Assembly (NCBI GenBank): GCA_035606175.1
Contig: DATNFW010000104.1
Location: forward strand, 1 to 64,000
DNA: 64,000 nt
Source: JASHUC01 sp035606175
GTDB taxonomy: Bacteria; Pseudomonadota; Gammaproteobacteria; Steroidobacterales; Steroidobacteraceae
Reading direction: 5' to 3'
Shown here: one piece after another, positions 26,496-35,144 of the stretch
Layout of the letters: each line of letters starts with the position of its first letter
Position numbering within the stretch: position 1 is the first letter of the stretch
Notes under the pieces: model-generated
Database searches by the model: none
What the model saw: the letters and a program-made list of their open reading frames with translations, nothing else
What the model was told of the DNA's origin: nothing
Program-made: the position numbers and the translations under genes

Positions 26496-26948
26496 ATGTC
26501 GAACAGACTTCGAACCGCTGGAGCGGCGCTCGCCGCGCTGGCGGCACTAGCCTGCGCGAGCGTTCCGGTATACGCGGACGATCATGCCTACAGCGAAGGA
26601 CCCGTTGTCAACGTCGCGATGATCCGCACGGTCGATGGAAAGTTCGATGACTACATGCGATGGCTCGATACGACCTGGAAGGCCGAGCAGGAAGCGGCGA
26701 AAAAGGCCGGCTACATTCAAAGCTACGAAGTACTCACGGCGAATCCGCAAGGACCGAACGATGCGGACGTACTGCTCGTGATCACTTATAAGAACTGGGC
26801 GGCTCTCGATGGTGCGCTTGCGAAGAACGATGAGGTCGCAAAGCAAATCGAAGGCTCCGTCTCCGCGGCGAACGAATCCGAAGCGGACCGTTCCAAGATG
26901 CGTCGCGTGCTTGGCTCTCAGACGATGCAGGTCGCAAAGCTCAAGTAA
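26496..26948 (+). CDS. Small secreted protein of unknown function
   Basis: 150 residues starting at the ATG at 26496, eight bases after GGGAGA; an upstream in-frame start lacks a ribosome-binding site. A signal peptide (about 1-26, ending VPVYA) precedes a mature domain with GPVVNVAMIRTVDGKFDDYM and SYEVLTANPQGPNDADVLLV. The order of strands and helices looks like a ferredoxin-like alpha-beta fold, as in dimeric alpha-beta barrel proteins. No catalytic residues stand out. It is divergent from the secreted unknown at 26250. Confidence 0.6.
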   Translation: MSNRLRTAGAALAALAALACASVPVYADDHAYSEGPVVNVAMIRTVDGKFDDYMRWLDTTWKAEQEAAKKAGYIQSYEVLTANPQGPNDADVLLVITYKNWAALDGALAKNDEVAKQIEGSVSAANESEADRSKMRRVLGSQTMQVAKLK

Positions 26949-27042
26949 TCTCGTACGCTACGTGAGGCTCGTGGCCGGCGGGGCCCCCGAGCCTCTGTCC
27001 GCAGATGCGCGCCCGCGCGCCGGAGCGGCATGTCGAGCTAGG

Positions 27043-27900
27043 ATGCTTCCCGTGGATGCATTCGTCACTTCGGCCGCAGGCGTCGTCACGCCTCGCCTGC
27101 TTTACGGCACGGCATGGAAGAAGGCCGAGACCGCCCGCCTCGTTACGCTCGCCCTGCAAGAGGGATTTCGGGGCATCGACACGGCCTGTCAGCCCCGGCA
27201 TTACGATGAGCCCGGCGTCGGTGCGGGCATCGAGGCCGCAGTGGGCGAGGCTCTGTCGCGCTCCGATCTTTATCTGCAGACCAAGTTCACCCCGATCCGG
27301 GGCCAGGATCCGGCCCGAGTTCCTTACGATCCGCACGCGCCGCTTGCCGCCCAGGTCACGCAGTCGTTCGCGGCCTCGCTGCGCAATTTGAGGACGGACT
27401 ACCTCGATTGCCTCGTGCTGCATTCGCCGCTCGGCACGATGCGCGAGACGCTGGAAGTCTGGGAAGCGATGGAGTCTCTTGCCGACTCCGGCGTCCGGCA
27501 GCTCGGCATCAGCAATTGCTACGACCCGGCGCTGCTCGAAGCGCTGTACCGCGCGGTGCGCATCAAGCCTGCGGTGGTTCAGAACCGCTTCTATGCCGAA
27601 ACGTCGTACGATCGCGAAATCCGCGCGTTCTGCCGCCGCGAGCGCATCCTCTATCAGTCGTTTTGGACCCTCACGGCAAATCCACAGGTCCTCGGCGACG
27701 CGGCCGTCGTCTCGATCGCCACCCGGCTCGAGCGCACGCCCGCGCAGGTGCTGTTCCGGTACCTGATCGAGTGCGATGTGGTTCCGCTCACCGGCACGCG
27801 CTCGGTCGAGCACATGCGCGACGATCTCGCGGTGTTCGATTTCGAGCTATCGCCCGCCGACCGGCAGGCTGTCGGCGCGCTCCTCGGCGAGAGCGCGTGA
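27043..27900 (+). CDS. Aldo/keto reductase
   Basis: 285 residues; NAD(P)H-dependent reductase of the TIM-barrel AKR superfamily. The catalytic tetrad is visible: Asp in GIDTACQPRHYDE, the Tyr a few residues on, Lys in LQTKFTP and His in LVLHSPLG. The C-terminal cofactor loop appears as PLTGTRSVEHMRDDL. The GIDTACQ plus RHYDE arrangement is closer to eukaryote-like short AKRs than to the common DkgA type. Start at the ATG at 27043; the open frame upstream overlaps the preceding gene and is not homologous. Substrate unknown. Confidence 0.87.
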   Translation: MLPVDAFVTSAAGVVTPRLLYGTAWKKAETARLVTLALQEGFRGIDTACQPRHYDEPGVGAGIEAAVGEALSRSDLYLQTKFTPIRGQDPARVPYDPHAPLAAQVTQSFAASLRNLRTDYLDCLVLHSPLGTMRETLEVWEAMESLADSGVRQLGISNCYDPALLEALYRAVRIKPAVVQNRFYAETSYDREIRAFCRRERILYQSFWTLTANPQVLGDAAVVSIATRLERTPAQVLFRYLIECDVVPLTGTRSVEHMRDDLAVFDFELSPADRQAVGALLGESA

Positions 27901-28041
27901 GCGGCGGCCAACGGCACCATGGGAATTCAGCAACTTTTTCTTCCCTGCGGTGTTCTTCGGAGACGGACGCCGGCGGCGCCCTCGGCACACGACAGACAGC
28001 CTCTCTTGCACACCGCCCCCTTGCACATCGGGAGTGATCGC

Positions 28042-28302
28042 ATGATCCATCGAACGACCCTGAAGTGGTTTGCCGCACCTCTGGCAGGCCTCATGCTCGT
28101 CATCGGATCGAACGGCGTCGAAGCGAAGGGATGCCTCAAGGGAGCCGCCGTAGGGGGCATCGCCGGGCACGTGGCCGGTCATCATGCAATTCTCGGCGCC
28201 GCGGCCGGTTGCGTCGTCGGACATCACATCGCGAAGAAGAAGCAGCGCGAGGAAAGGCGGCGCGCTCGGCGCACTGCAACCCAGCAGGCTCCGAGTAGTT
28301 AG
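28042..28302 (+). CDS. Small glycine-zipper membrane or envelope protein
   Basis: 86 residues. A signal peptide (about 1-28) with GGAG eight bases before the ATG is followed by two Gly/Ala/His-rich helices (GAAVGGIAGHVAGHHAI and LGAAAGCVVGHHIAKKK) and a strongly basic tail. This is a glycine-zipper design, seen in small envelope proteins of the OmpA-associated and osmotically inducible lipoprotein types, but there is no lipobox. Function unknown. The 9-bp minisatellite starts 42 bases after its stop. Confidence 0.7.
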   Translation: MIHRTTLKWFAAPLAGLMLVIGSNGVEAKGCLKGAAVGGIAGHVAGHHAILGAAAGCVVGHHIAKKKQREERRRARRTATQQAPSS

Positions 28303-28343
28303 CGACACTGGCGCGCGCGTCTGGCGCATAGGGCCTCGCGCAC

Positions 28344-28388
28344 GGGTGCATGGGGTGCATGGGGTGCATCGGGTGCATGGGGTGCATG
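28344..28388. repeat. Five 9-bp tandem units (GGGTGCATG)
   Basis: Units start at 28344, 28353, 28362, 28371 and 28380; only the third differs (last base C). The array is bracketed by imperfect copies of a roughly 20-bp segment, GCGCGCGTctGGCGCATAGG from 28313 and GCGCGCGTGGCGCATAGG from 28388. It lies between convergent stops. Confidence 0.95.
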
Positions 28389-28447
28389 CGCGCGTGGCGC
28401 ATAGGCCCGGGCGGCTGCACGGCAGCACCACGCGCGGGCGCTGCGCC

Positions 28448-28903
28448 TCAGGCGATGTTCCGGATCTCGCCGCGCACCGACCCGTCCGTCACGATCAAAA
28501 AGCCGACGGTGATCGGGAGCTTGAAGCGCCTCGGTCCAGCACTGCCCGGATTCACGAAGAGAACACCGTCGCGCTCGAGGACCCCGGGTTTGTGCGAATG
28601 GCCCGCGACGACAGCCCGGAATCCGGCTGCGGCAGGGTCCATGTCGAGCTCCTTCACGTCGTGAAGGACGTGGATTCGCACGCCCGCCCACTGCAGCGCG
28701 AGTTGCAACGGCAGCTCCGCAGCCCACGCTCCTCGATCGTTGTTGCCGCGTACCGCGTGGACAGGGGCAAGCGCCCGCAAATGCTCGATGATTGCTGCGG
28801 CGCCGACATCACCCGCGTGGATGATCTGCTCGACGCCCGTGAGGGCCTGCACCGCCTCGGGGCGCAGCAGCCCGTGCGTGTCGGATATCAGTCCGATCCT
28901 CAA
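28448..28903 (-). CDS. YfcE/MJ0936-type metallophosphoesterase
   Basis: 151 residues; small calcineurin-like phosphodiesterase. Two-metal ligands are in order: SDTHG, HAGDVG, GNNDRG, HDVKE and GHSHKP, followed by NPGSAGPRR, all typical of the YfcE family. Relatives hydrolyse phosphodiesters in vitro; the physiological substrate is unknown. The start is a TTG at 28903 that overlaps the stop of the upstream gene (TTGA). No ATG or GTG fits the domain, whose first strand (MRIGLISDTHG) begins right there. Confidence 0.9.
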   Translation of the reverse strand: MRIGLISDTHGLLRPEAVQALTGVEQIIHAGDVGAAAIIEHLRALAPVHAVRGNNDRGAWAAELPLQLALQWAGVRIHVLHDVKELDMDPAAAGFRAVVAGHSHKPGVLERDGVLFVNPGSAGPRRFKLPITVGFLIVTDGSVRGEIRNIA

Positions 28904-29403
28904 CTGCCCTCGGCCATCTGCTTCATCGTCTCGAGCGCGGCAGTGAAGTTCTTTTTGTACCTGTCGCGTGATTTCGCACGGTCCTCGTCCGTCTTCAGAC
29001 CGGATTCGTCGTAGAACACGCTATACGTGATCTTCGAGCTGTCCGGTCCCGTGGACTCAACGTCGACCGTGCCGTGATAGAGATTCTTCGTGTTGGGCTG
29101 CGTGTAGGTATAAGAGTGAGAGGTCTTGGCGACCATCACCTCATCCACATCGAAGCGCCCGGACAGCTGGCGCACGGTTCCAAGGCCGCCGTTGCCTGAG
29201 ATGTAAGCGCACTTCATCTTCAGTACCGGTCCGATGTCGCAGAAGCTGCCGACCTTTTTCCAGACCGCATCCGCGGGTCTCGCAACATCGACGCTCACCA
29301 CGACCGTGGCGTAATCGTAACTGGCGGCGCTTGCAGCCGCGGTCCCGAGCACAACCCCGGCGCCGCAGGCGCCGAGCCAGCCGACAAACACGCGATTTCT
29401 CAT
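28900..29403 (-). CDS. Periplasmic SRPBCC-family protein
   Basis: 167 residues from the ATG at 29403, which follows GGGGGAG at a spacing of about 6; a GTG six bases upstream would sit too close to that site. A signal peptide is evident at about 1-27 (GVVLGTAAASAA). The mature part has a START/Bet v1-like layout: VSVDVARPADAVWKKVGSFCDIG, a Lys/Cys pair, and a long C-terminal helix KNFTAALETMKQM. Such proteins bind hydrophobic ligands; SRPBCC proteins labelled polyketide cyclases are often similar. Ligand unknown. It overlaps the phosphoesterase gene by four bases. Confidence 0.72.
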   Translation of the reverse strand: MRNRVFVGWLGACGAGVVLGTAAASAASYDYATVVVSVDVARPADAVWKKVGSFCDIGPVLKMKCAYISGNGGLGTVRQLSGRFDVDEVMVAKTSHSYTYTQPNTKNLYHGTVDVESTGPDSSKITYSVFYDESGLKTDEDRAKSRDRYKKNFTAALETMKQMAEGS

Positions 29404-29535
29404 GAACACTCCCCCTCATCGATTCTTTGGCCGATCGAGCGATGATCGTAGCAGGGTACGACCTCGCGACGGCAATAATCGTCAAGTTTCCGAGCGGTCC
29501 AGGCGTTATGCTCCGGCGGAAAAAGAGGGGGAGCC

Positions 29536-29967
29536 ATGATCCGGAGTCTGCTTGCCATTCTCGCCGGCGTCGCCACTCTGACGGCAATCTCGTTCGGCAT
29601 TGAAGCGATCGCCGACCCGCTCCTGATGGCACTGTTTCCGGTTGCCCTCCCGAGGCGATCCGCCTTGAGTCACAATCTTCCCGCGACGCTGTTCGGGTTC
29701 GTTTACGGCTCACTCTCGGTCGCGGCGGGCGGGTATGTCACTGGTTGGATTGCGGCCCGCGCACCGGTGCTGCACTCCGCCGTCATGGGCGGCGTTCAAA
29801 TCCTGCTTACCATCTGGGCAGCAGCCGCGATGTGGAATCACTCACCCGCAATCAACTGGATTGTCACACTGATCGTGACAATGCCGGCCGCGTTGCTGGG
29901 TGGCTGGCTGTTTGCTCACACGGCAGGTCGGCAAGTGTTGCGCTCCACTGCACACCGTTCCGGGTAG
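29536..29967 (+). CDS. Small four-helix membrane protein, unknown function
   Basis: 143 residues with four predicted membrane segments, at about 4-24, 50-72, 78-98 and 105-128. GAGGGGGAGCC provides a ribosome-binding site just before the ATG at 29536. The opening MIRSLLAILAGVATLTAISFG and the motif GFVYGSLSVAAGGYVTGWIA recur in uncharacterised small membrane proteins. I recognise no function. It is divergent from the SRPBCC gene and followed closely by an AraC-type regulator gene. Confidence 0.62.
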   Translation: MIRSLLAILAGVATLTAISFGIEAIADPLLMALFPVALPRRSALSHNLPATLFGFVYGSLSVAAGGYVTGWIAARAPVLHSAVMGGVQILLTIWAAAAMWNHSPAINWIVTLIVTMPAALLGGWLFAHTAGRQVLRSTAHRSG

Positions 29968-30001
29968 CTCATTCGTGAGGCGATCAACTAAAGCTCACGG
30001 C

Positions 30002-30949
30002 GTGATCGGCAGCCGCAGCGAGCGCGAGCGGATCGCTTGCCGGCCTGTGACCGACTTCCAGCGTGTGCGGGCCGCGATCGCCTATGCGTCCTCGCGCCTG
30101 GACGGCGATCTGTCGCTCGCGTCGCTCGGCGCACGTGCCGGGCTTTCGCCGTTTCGGATGCACCGGCTGTTCTCGGCGGTCGCTCACGAGACGACGAAAC
30201 AATTCACGGCACGATTGCGGCTCGAGCGTGCCGCCGCGATGCTGCTCTCGAGCTCGAGACCCGTGCTCGGGGTCGCACTCGCGTGCGGATTCCGCAATCA
30301 CGAGACGTTCACGCGCCTGTTCCGCCACCGCTTCGGCAGGACCCCTCGCGAATACCGCCGCCGCGGTCTCATGGGCGCCCGCAGGCGAGAGATGGCGGTG
30401 CGGCACGCCGACGTCATCGCCATGGTCGGCCCCTGCCTGAAGCTGTATCACACGAACCTAACGACACACGAAGAGAATGCCGCGATGGAATACGTCGTCT
30501 CCGAGAGGAAGCTCGCTCCGCAGCCGGTGCTCATCATCCGACGCCGCGTCAAACGATCCGACATCGCAAAGGTCCTCGGCGAGATGCTGGGCACTGTGTT
30601 CCTGCATGCGCAGCGCACAGGAGCCGCGCTCGCGGGACAGCCGTTTACGCGCTACCTCGACTGGGGACCGGGTCTAGTCTCGATCGAGGCCGGATTGCCC
30701 ATTGCGGCTCGCATCGAGGGGGAGGGCGATGTCATCGCCGAGTCGCTGCCCGGCGGTCGCACCGCGGCCACGACACACCGCGGTCCATACACGGAACTCG
30801 TCGATGCGCATGCGGCCGTTCAACAGTGGATTGAAGAGAACGGCCTGCGCGCCTCGGGCTCACCCTGGGAAGTCTACGTCACCGACCCTGCGGACGAGCC
30901 GGACCCGACGAATTGGCGCACGGATGTTTTTTGGCCGATCGCGAGCTGA
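30002..30949 (+). CDS. AraC-type regulator with GyrI-like effector domain
   Basis: About 315 residues. An N-terminal double helix-turn-helix (about 25-130) contains LSLASLGARAGLSPFRMHRLF and the second-half signature CGFRNHETFTRLFRHRFGRTPREYRRRG. The C-terminal half (about 165-315) is a GyrI/SbmC-like small-molecule domain ending in the acidic WRTDVFWPIAS. The layout is that of Rob/BmrR-like multidrug sensors and of many uncharacterised regulators. The start is uncertain: GTG codons at 29975, 30002 and 30047 all fit and none has a strong ribosome-binding site. The 3' end overlaps the antisense relic at 30860. Confidence 0.85.
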   Translation: MIGSRSERERIACRPVTDFQRVRAAIAYASSRLDGDLSLASLGARAGLSPFRMHRLFSAVAHETTKQFTARLRLERAAAMLLSSSRPVLGVALACGFRNHETFTRLFRHRFGRTPREYRRRGLMGARRREMAVRHADVIAMVGPCLKLYHTNLTTHEENAAMEYVVSERKLAPQPVLIIRRRVKRSDIAKVLGEMLGTVFLHAQRTGAALAGQPFTRYLDWGPGLVSIEAGLPIAARIEGEGDVIAESLPGGRTAATTHRGPYTELVDAHAAVQQWIEENGLRASGSPWEVYVTDPADEPDPTNWRTDVFWPIAS

Positions 30950-31477
30950 GCCGGTCCGCCCGAGCGCGTACGCGATCCATTCCACGAGGCAGAGCAGGTT
31001 CAGCCACGTTCCGATCCCGAATGGGTCGTACTGGAATAGCGCAAATCCGCGAAACGATCGGTGTGCCGCTCGCACGATGTCGCCGGCGGCCGCGAGCGCG
31101 TCGAGCTGCGGAATTCGTTCGGGGGAACGCAGGCGGGCCAACCGTCCCGCTACGGCCGCAAGGTCGCAAGCCCTTCGCAAGTCCTCTACGAGGCCATGCA
31201 CCCGGCCCCCCAGCCCGAAGATAAGCACGGCGTTCACGGCCAGAACTGCGATCAGAAGGAGCGGCGAGACTAATGACGCGAGCACTGCGGCGATCGTGGC
31301 AATGGAGAGCATGCCCCAGACGGCTATCCAGAAGGGGTGCCGGAGATTTCGCAGCGGCTTGCCGAACAGATGATCGCAGAGATACCCCGCAGTATCGGCC
31401 TGCAGGAAAGCGCGACCGCAGCGAATGGCTGCTCGGAGGAGTGGCCGACTCAGCGCGAGGCTCCGCCGTGCTCGTGC
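30860..31477 (-). pseudogene. Probable remnant of a membrane-anchored MutS-family gene
   Basis: Directly after the corA stop, in the same frame, lies an open reading frame with coding character but no start codon until an internal ATG at 31312. It reads through FLQADTAGYLCDHL and FGKPLRNLRHPFWIAVWG, then two hydrophobic segments, AVNAVLIFGLGGRV, a helical stretch with LAAVAGRLARLRSPE, AAAGDIVRAAHRSFRGFAL and IGTWLNLLCLVEWIAYALG. The order (hydrophobic pair, VN, helical arm, aaxxI, LN.L.L.D-like end) resembles the middle part of the membrane-anchored MutS relatives found in Bacteroidetes and others. The N-terminal part and the ATPase domain are absent. The end overlaps the AraC-type gene by 90 bases. 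The family assignment is tentative. Confidence 0.42.
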
Positions 31478-32443
31478 TCACCACCATCCGCGCCATTTGA
31501 ACCATGCGATCGGCACGAGCGTGCTGAGCGCGATGAGGCCGAGGCCGTATGCGTAGCCCCAGCGCCAGGCGAGCTCGGGCATGTAGTGAAAGTTCATGCC
31601 GTACATGCTCGCGATGAGCGTCGGCGGAATGCCGACGACGGATACGATCGTCAGGACCTTGAACGTATCGTTCTGCTCGATATTGATCAGGCCGAGAATC
31701 GCATCCAGCAGGAATTGAGTCTTCGACGACAAATGCGCCTCGAAGTCGGTGAGCGATGCGAGGTCCGAGCGAACGGTCTGCAGCCGGCCGTGAGTGTCGG
31801 GATGCAGCCAGTCGCGCGCGGTCTCGGAAACGAAGCCGATGATTCGCGCAAGCCCGAGCAGACTTTCGCGAATGTGCGAGAGCTTGTCGCCGACCGCACC
31901 GACGAACGTGAGCATCTGGCGCAGTCTGCGATTGAGCCGCGCCGGGCGGTGCGCCGGCACGCGGGTGTGGTTGAAGACATGACGGGAGACGGTGGCGAGA
32001 TCGCCGCTTGCTCGCTCGAGCGCGTCCGCCGCGAAGTCGACCATCGCCTCGGAGATTGCCGTGAATGCCGCCTGACTGTCGTTGGGCCGTTCGGGCTGTT
32101 TGAACCTCTCACGCACCCCGTCGAGTGCGTGGACATCCGAGAAACGAACCGTGACGAGGATCGCGGGGGAGAGGATGAAGCCGAAGGGCACGGGCACTGG
32201 AACGGCGCGGTCGTCATCGGTCGAGAGCGGCATGCTCAAGTACAGATTTTCCCGCTCGACCCGCAGCCGGCTCGAGGACTCGATCTCCTCGAGCTCGCCG
32301 CGCGAGGGCACTCGGAGACCGAACTCCCGCTCGACGCGTGTCCTCTCCTCCTCCGTCGGATCGAGCAGATCGATCCAGATCGGTCGCGCGGAAGCGGTCG
32401 CTCCAACGCCAGGGTCACCCTGAGAGGAGTAGGACTCGAGCAT
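31478..32443 (-). CDS. corA: CorA-family magnesium/divalent-cation channel
   Basis: 321 residues. A long soluble N-terminal part (about 1-255), mostly helical with the funnel helix RLRQMLTFVGAVGDKLSHIRESL, precedes two C-terminal membrane helices. The signature YGMNFHYMPEL lies at the end of the first. The protein ends in a short basic/aromatic tail, WFKWRGWW. CorA pentamers carry Mg2+ (also Co2+ and Ni2+) into the cell. It starts 12 bases after trpA on the same strand and could be the last gene of the trp transcript, although the functional link is obscure. Confidence 0.93.
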   Translation of the reverse strand: MLESYSSQGDPGVGATASARPIWIDLLDPTEEERTRVEREFGLRVPSRGELEEIESSSRLRVERENLYLSMPLSTDDDRAVPVPVPFGFILSPAILVTVRFSDVHALDGVRERFKQPERPNDSQAAFTAISEAMVDFAADALERASGDLATVSRHVFNHTRVPAHRPARLNRRLRQMLTFVGAVGDKLSHIRESLLGLARIIGFVSETARDWLHPDTHGRLQTVRSDLASLTDFEAHLSSKTQFLLDAILGLINIEQNDTFKVLTIVSVVGIPPTLIASMYGMNFHYMPELAWRWGYAYGLGLIALSTLVPIAWFKWRGWW

Positions 32444-32455
32444 CGGAGCGCGAGT

Positions 32456-33241
32456 CTACCGCGGCCGCAGCGCACCGAGCCATGCTGCCGGATCGTCTCC
32501 ACGCTCCAGCACCTCGACGAGCGCGGAGCCCACGATCACTCCGTCCACGTGCCCTCGGAGCTGCGCCACTTGCTCGGCGCTCCGGATCCCGAAGCCGGCG
32601 CAGACCGGGAGCCGGGTTGCGGCGCGCACCCGGTCCAGGTAGGCGAGTGTGTCGGCCGGCACGCTCACGCTGCGGCCGGTGGTTCCGGTCATCGTGACGG
32701 CATAGACGAATCCTTCGCTCGCAGCGCAGACCTGCCGGAGGCGCTCGGCTCGAGTCACGGGCGTCACCATTTGCACCAGGGCGAGCCCCGCCTTCCCGAA
32801 CGCCTCGCGCACGAGCGCGCTCTCATCGAATGGCAGGTCCGGCACGATGAATCCGCTCACACCCGCGCGAGTCGCGGCAGAGGTGAGCCGCTCGAGACCG
32901 AACGCGAGCAGTGGGTTGAGATAGCTCATGAGGAGCGCGGGCACGCGGGGTGCCTCGGCGGCCTCGAGCTCGCGGAGTATCCACTCGAGCGTCACACCCT
33001 GTGCGAGCGCGGCCTGGCTCGAGCGCTGGATCGTGACGCCGTCCGCCATCGGGTCGGTGAACGGCACGCCGATCTCGATCACGTCCGCACCGCGCGCGAG
33101 TGCGTGCACGTGCTCGATGAAGCGCTCGCGGCTCGGGAATCCGGCCGTGAGGTACCCGACGAGCGCCGGCTGTCCGTCGCGGCTCACGGCACGGATGGCG
33201 GAGGCGATCCGCTCGCGCGGAGCGATCGATGCCGCGGTCAT
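32456..33241 (-). CDS. trpA: Tryptophan synthase alpha subunit
   Basis: 261 residues; cleaves indole-3-glycerol phosphate to indole. Catalytic Glu and Asp are in DVIEIGVPFTDPMADG; the phosphate-binding loops FGIR and GSALVEVLE are present. The start is the ATG at 33241, overlapping the trpB stop by four bases; the open frame upstream runs antisense-like into trpB and is not homologous. It is the last gene of the trp operon; corA follows 12 bases later. Confidence 0.96.
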   Translation of the reverse strand: MTAASIAPRERIASAIRAVSRDGQPALVGYLTAGFPSRERFIEHVHALARGADVIEIGVPFTDPMADGVTIQRSSQAALAQGVTLEWILRELEAAEAPRVPALLMSYLNPLLAFGLERLTSAATRAGVSGFIVPDLPFDESALVREAFGKAGLALVQMVTPVTRAERLRQVCAASEGFVYAVTMTGTTGRSVSVPADTLAYLDRVRAATRLPVCAGFGIRSAEQVAQLRGHVDGVIVGSALVEVLERGDDPAAWLGALRPR

Positions 33242-34485
33242 GAGCTCCTCCCCGGCACGAGCCGATCGAGCAACGTGGACATGTCCTTGTCGCCGCGTCC
33301 GGAGAGGCCGAGCAGAATCCGGCCTCCGCGATGAGTCCCGGCCCAGCGCCTGGCGCCGGCGAGCGCATGAGCACTCTCGAGGGCGGGCAGAATGCCCTCG
33401 CACTCGCAGCACTCCTTCACCGCCTCGAGTGCCTCCTCGTCGCTTGCCGCCTCGTAGCGCGCGCGGCCGGTGAGCAGCAGAAATGCGTGTTCCGGTCCGA
33501 CGCCCGAATAATCGAGTCCGGCCGAGACCGAGTGAGTCTCCTGCACCTGACCATGCTCATCCTGCAGCAGCATCGTGTAGCACCCGTGCAGCACGCCGGG
33601 ACGCCCGTACGAAAGCGTCGCCGCGTTCTCTCCGAGTCCGCGGCCGCGGCCGCCCGCCTCGATGCCGAGGATCTCGACGGAGCGATCCGGAACGAACGGA
33701 TGGAAAAGGCCGATCGCATTCGATCCCCCTCCGACGCAGGCGATCACCGCATCGGGCAGAGTGCCGGACTGTTTCAACATCTGAGCGCGCGCCTCGCGGC
33801 CGATGATCGACTGCAGCTCGCGCACGAGATACGGATAGGGGCGCGGCCCGATGGCCGAGCCGAGCAAATAATAGGTGTTGAGCGGATCGGACACCCAGTC
33901 GCGTAGCGCCTCGTCGATGGCGGCGCGCAGCGTGCGATCGCCCGAGCGGACGGGCTCCACGGTCGCGCCGAGCAGGCGCATGCGCCCGACGTTCGGCCTC
34001 TGGCGCTCCATGTCCACCTCGCCCATGTAGACGGTGCACGGCAATCCGATCCGCGCACAGGCAGCCGCGCTCGCGACGCCGTGCTGGCCGGCCCCCGTTT
34101 CGGCGACGATACGTTTCGCGCCCAGCCGCTGCGCGAGCAGCGCCTGCCCGATCGCATTGTTGATCTTGTGCGCTCCCGTGTGCGCGAGGTCCTCGCGTTT
34201 GAGCCACACCTCCGCGCCCCAGCGCTCCGAGAGCCGATCAGCGCGCGTGAGCGCAGTCGGCCGCCCCACCCAAGTCTCGAGCTCGCGCGCGAGCGCCGCC
34301 TGAAAGTCCTCCCGGCGCAGCACCTCGCTGATCCCCTGCTCGAGCCGCTCGAGCGCGGGAATCAGCGTCTCGGGAACGTAGCGTCCCCCGAAGGGTCCGA
34401 ACCGACCGCGGCTATCCGGAAGCCGCCCCGCGACCGCGTCTGCGAGCAGCTTTTCCTTGTCTGTCTGGGCGAGCTCGAGGTTCAT
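33238..34485 (-). CDS. trpB: Tryptophan synthase beta subunit
   Basis: 415 residues; PLP enzyme joining indole and serine. The PLP lysine lies in HTGAHKINNA, the glycine loop in VGGGSNAIGLF and the serine-loop segment in ETGAGQHGVA. The N-terminus (GRFGPFGGRYVPETLIPAL) is the normal TrpB1 opening. The ATG overlaps trpF and the stop overlaps trpA, each by four bases, so translational coupling is expected through the trpFBA end of the operon. Confidence 0.97.
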   Translation of the reverse strand: MNLELAQTDKEKLLADAVAGRLPDSRGRFGPFGGRYVPETLIPALERLEQGISEVLRREDFQAALARELETWVGRPTALTRADRLSERWGAEVWLKREDLAHTGAHKINNAIGQALLAQRLGAKRIVAETGAGQHGVASAAACARIGLPCTVYMGEVDMERQRPNVGRMRLLGATVEPVRSGDRTLRAAIDEALRDWVSDPLNTYYLLGSAIGPRPYPYLVRELQSIIGREARAQMLKQSGTLPDAVIACVGGGSNAIGLFHPFVPDRSVEILGIEAGGRGRGLGENAATLSYGRPGVLHGCYTMLLQDEHGQVQETHSVSAGLDYSGVGPEHAFLLLTGRARYEAASDEEALEAVKECCECEGILPALESAHALAGARRWAGTHRGGRILLGLSGRGDKDMSTLLDRLVPGRSS

Positions 34486-35144
34486 AGCACATTCTCCTCA
34501 TTGAATGACCGCGCTCCGTCGCGTGCGCCGAACGCAGCTCGCGCGGCTTCGACGAAGCGCGCGATCTTCTCTGCACTCTTGATGCCGGGATGCGCCTCGA
34601 CACCGCTCGAAACGTCGACGCCGAACGGCTCGACAGCGGCGATTGCGGCGCCGACCGACTCCGCATCGAGCCCTCCGGCCAAGATCAGCTCCGTACGTCG
34701 CGCGAGCTCCCGGGCGCTCGCCCAGTCGCACGCTTCGCCGGCTCCGCTCCGCGGGCCTTCAAAGAGCAGCCGAGCCGGGAGGGGTGACGGGCGCCGGGGA
34801 GCCTCTCCGCCGGCGCCAGAGCGAAGCACCGGCAATCGAGCGACGCTCGGCGCGCGCAACGTGGCGAAATCCTCCCAGTCGCTCTGCCAGAGATCGGGCG
34901 CGAACGCTGCCGCGATCTCATCGAGCAGCGCCTGGTCGGGATGCCGCGTGACGGCTACGCAGAGCACTCGCCCACGCGCCGGTGCCGCAAGTCGTACGGC
35001 AGCTCGAGGCGTCAATTGGCGCGGCGAGGGTGAGAAGACGAAACCCAGTGCATCGACTCCCGCGGCGAGCGCGGCATCGACCGCCTCGGGCGTGGTCATG
35101 CCGCAGATCTTGATCCACGCCGATTCGGCGCGCTGCCGCGTCAC
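34482..35144 (-). CDS. trpF: Phosphoribosylanthranilate isomerase
   Basis: 220 residues; Amadori rearrangement of PRA to CdRP. The catalytic Cys is in IKICGMTTPEAV and the Asp in GVDVSSGVEAHPGIKS. The protein opens from a GTG that overlaps the trpC stop (GTGA). An insert of about 15 residues, Pro/Arg-rich, lies after VARLPVLRSG, near residue 105. It overlaps trpB by four bases. Confidence 0.94.
   Translation of the reverse strand: MTRQRAESAWIKICGMTTPEAVDAALAAGVDALGFVFSPSPRQLTPRAAVRLAAPARGRVLCVAVTRHPDQALLDEIAAAFAPDLWQSDWEDFATLRAPSVARLPVLRSGAGGEAPRRPSPLPARLLFEGPRSGAGEACDWASARELARRTELILAGGLDAESVGAAIAAVEPFGVDVSSGVEAHPGIKSAEKIARFVEAARAAFGARDGARSFNEENVL

Noticed and set aside
28344..28388. Possible CRISPR-like repeat array
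   Set aside because: The units are 9 bp, contiguous and have no spacers; no cas genes are near.
31337..33334. Plus-strand open frame of 665 codons
   Set aside because: It is fully antisense to corA and trpA, which have strong family motifs on the other strand.
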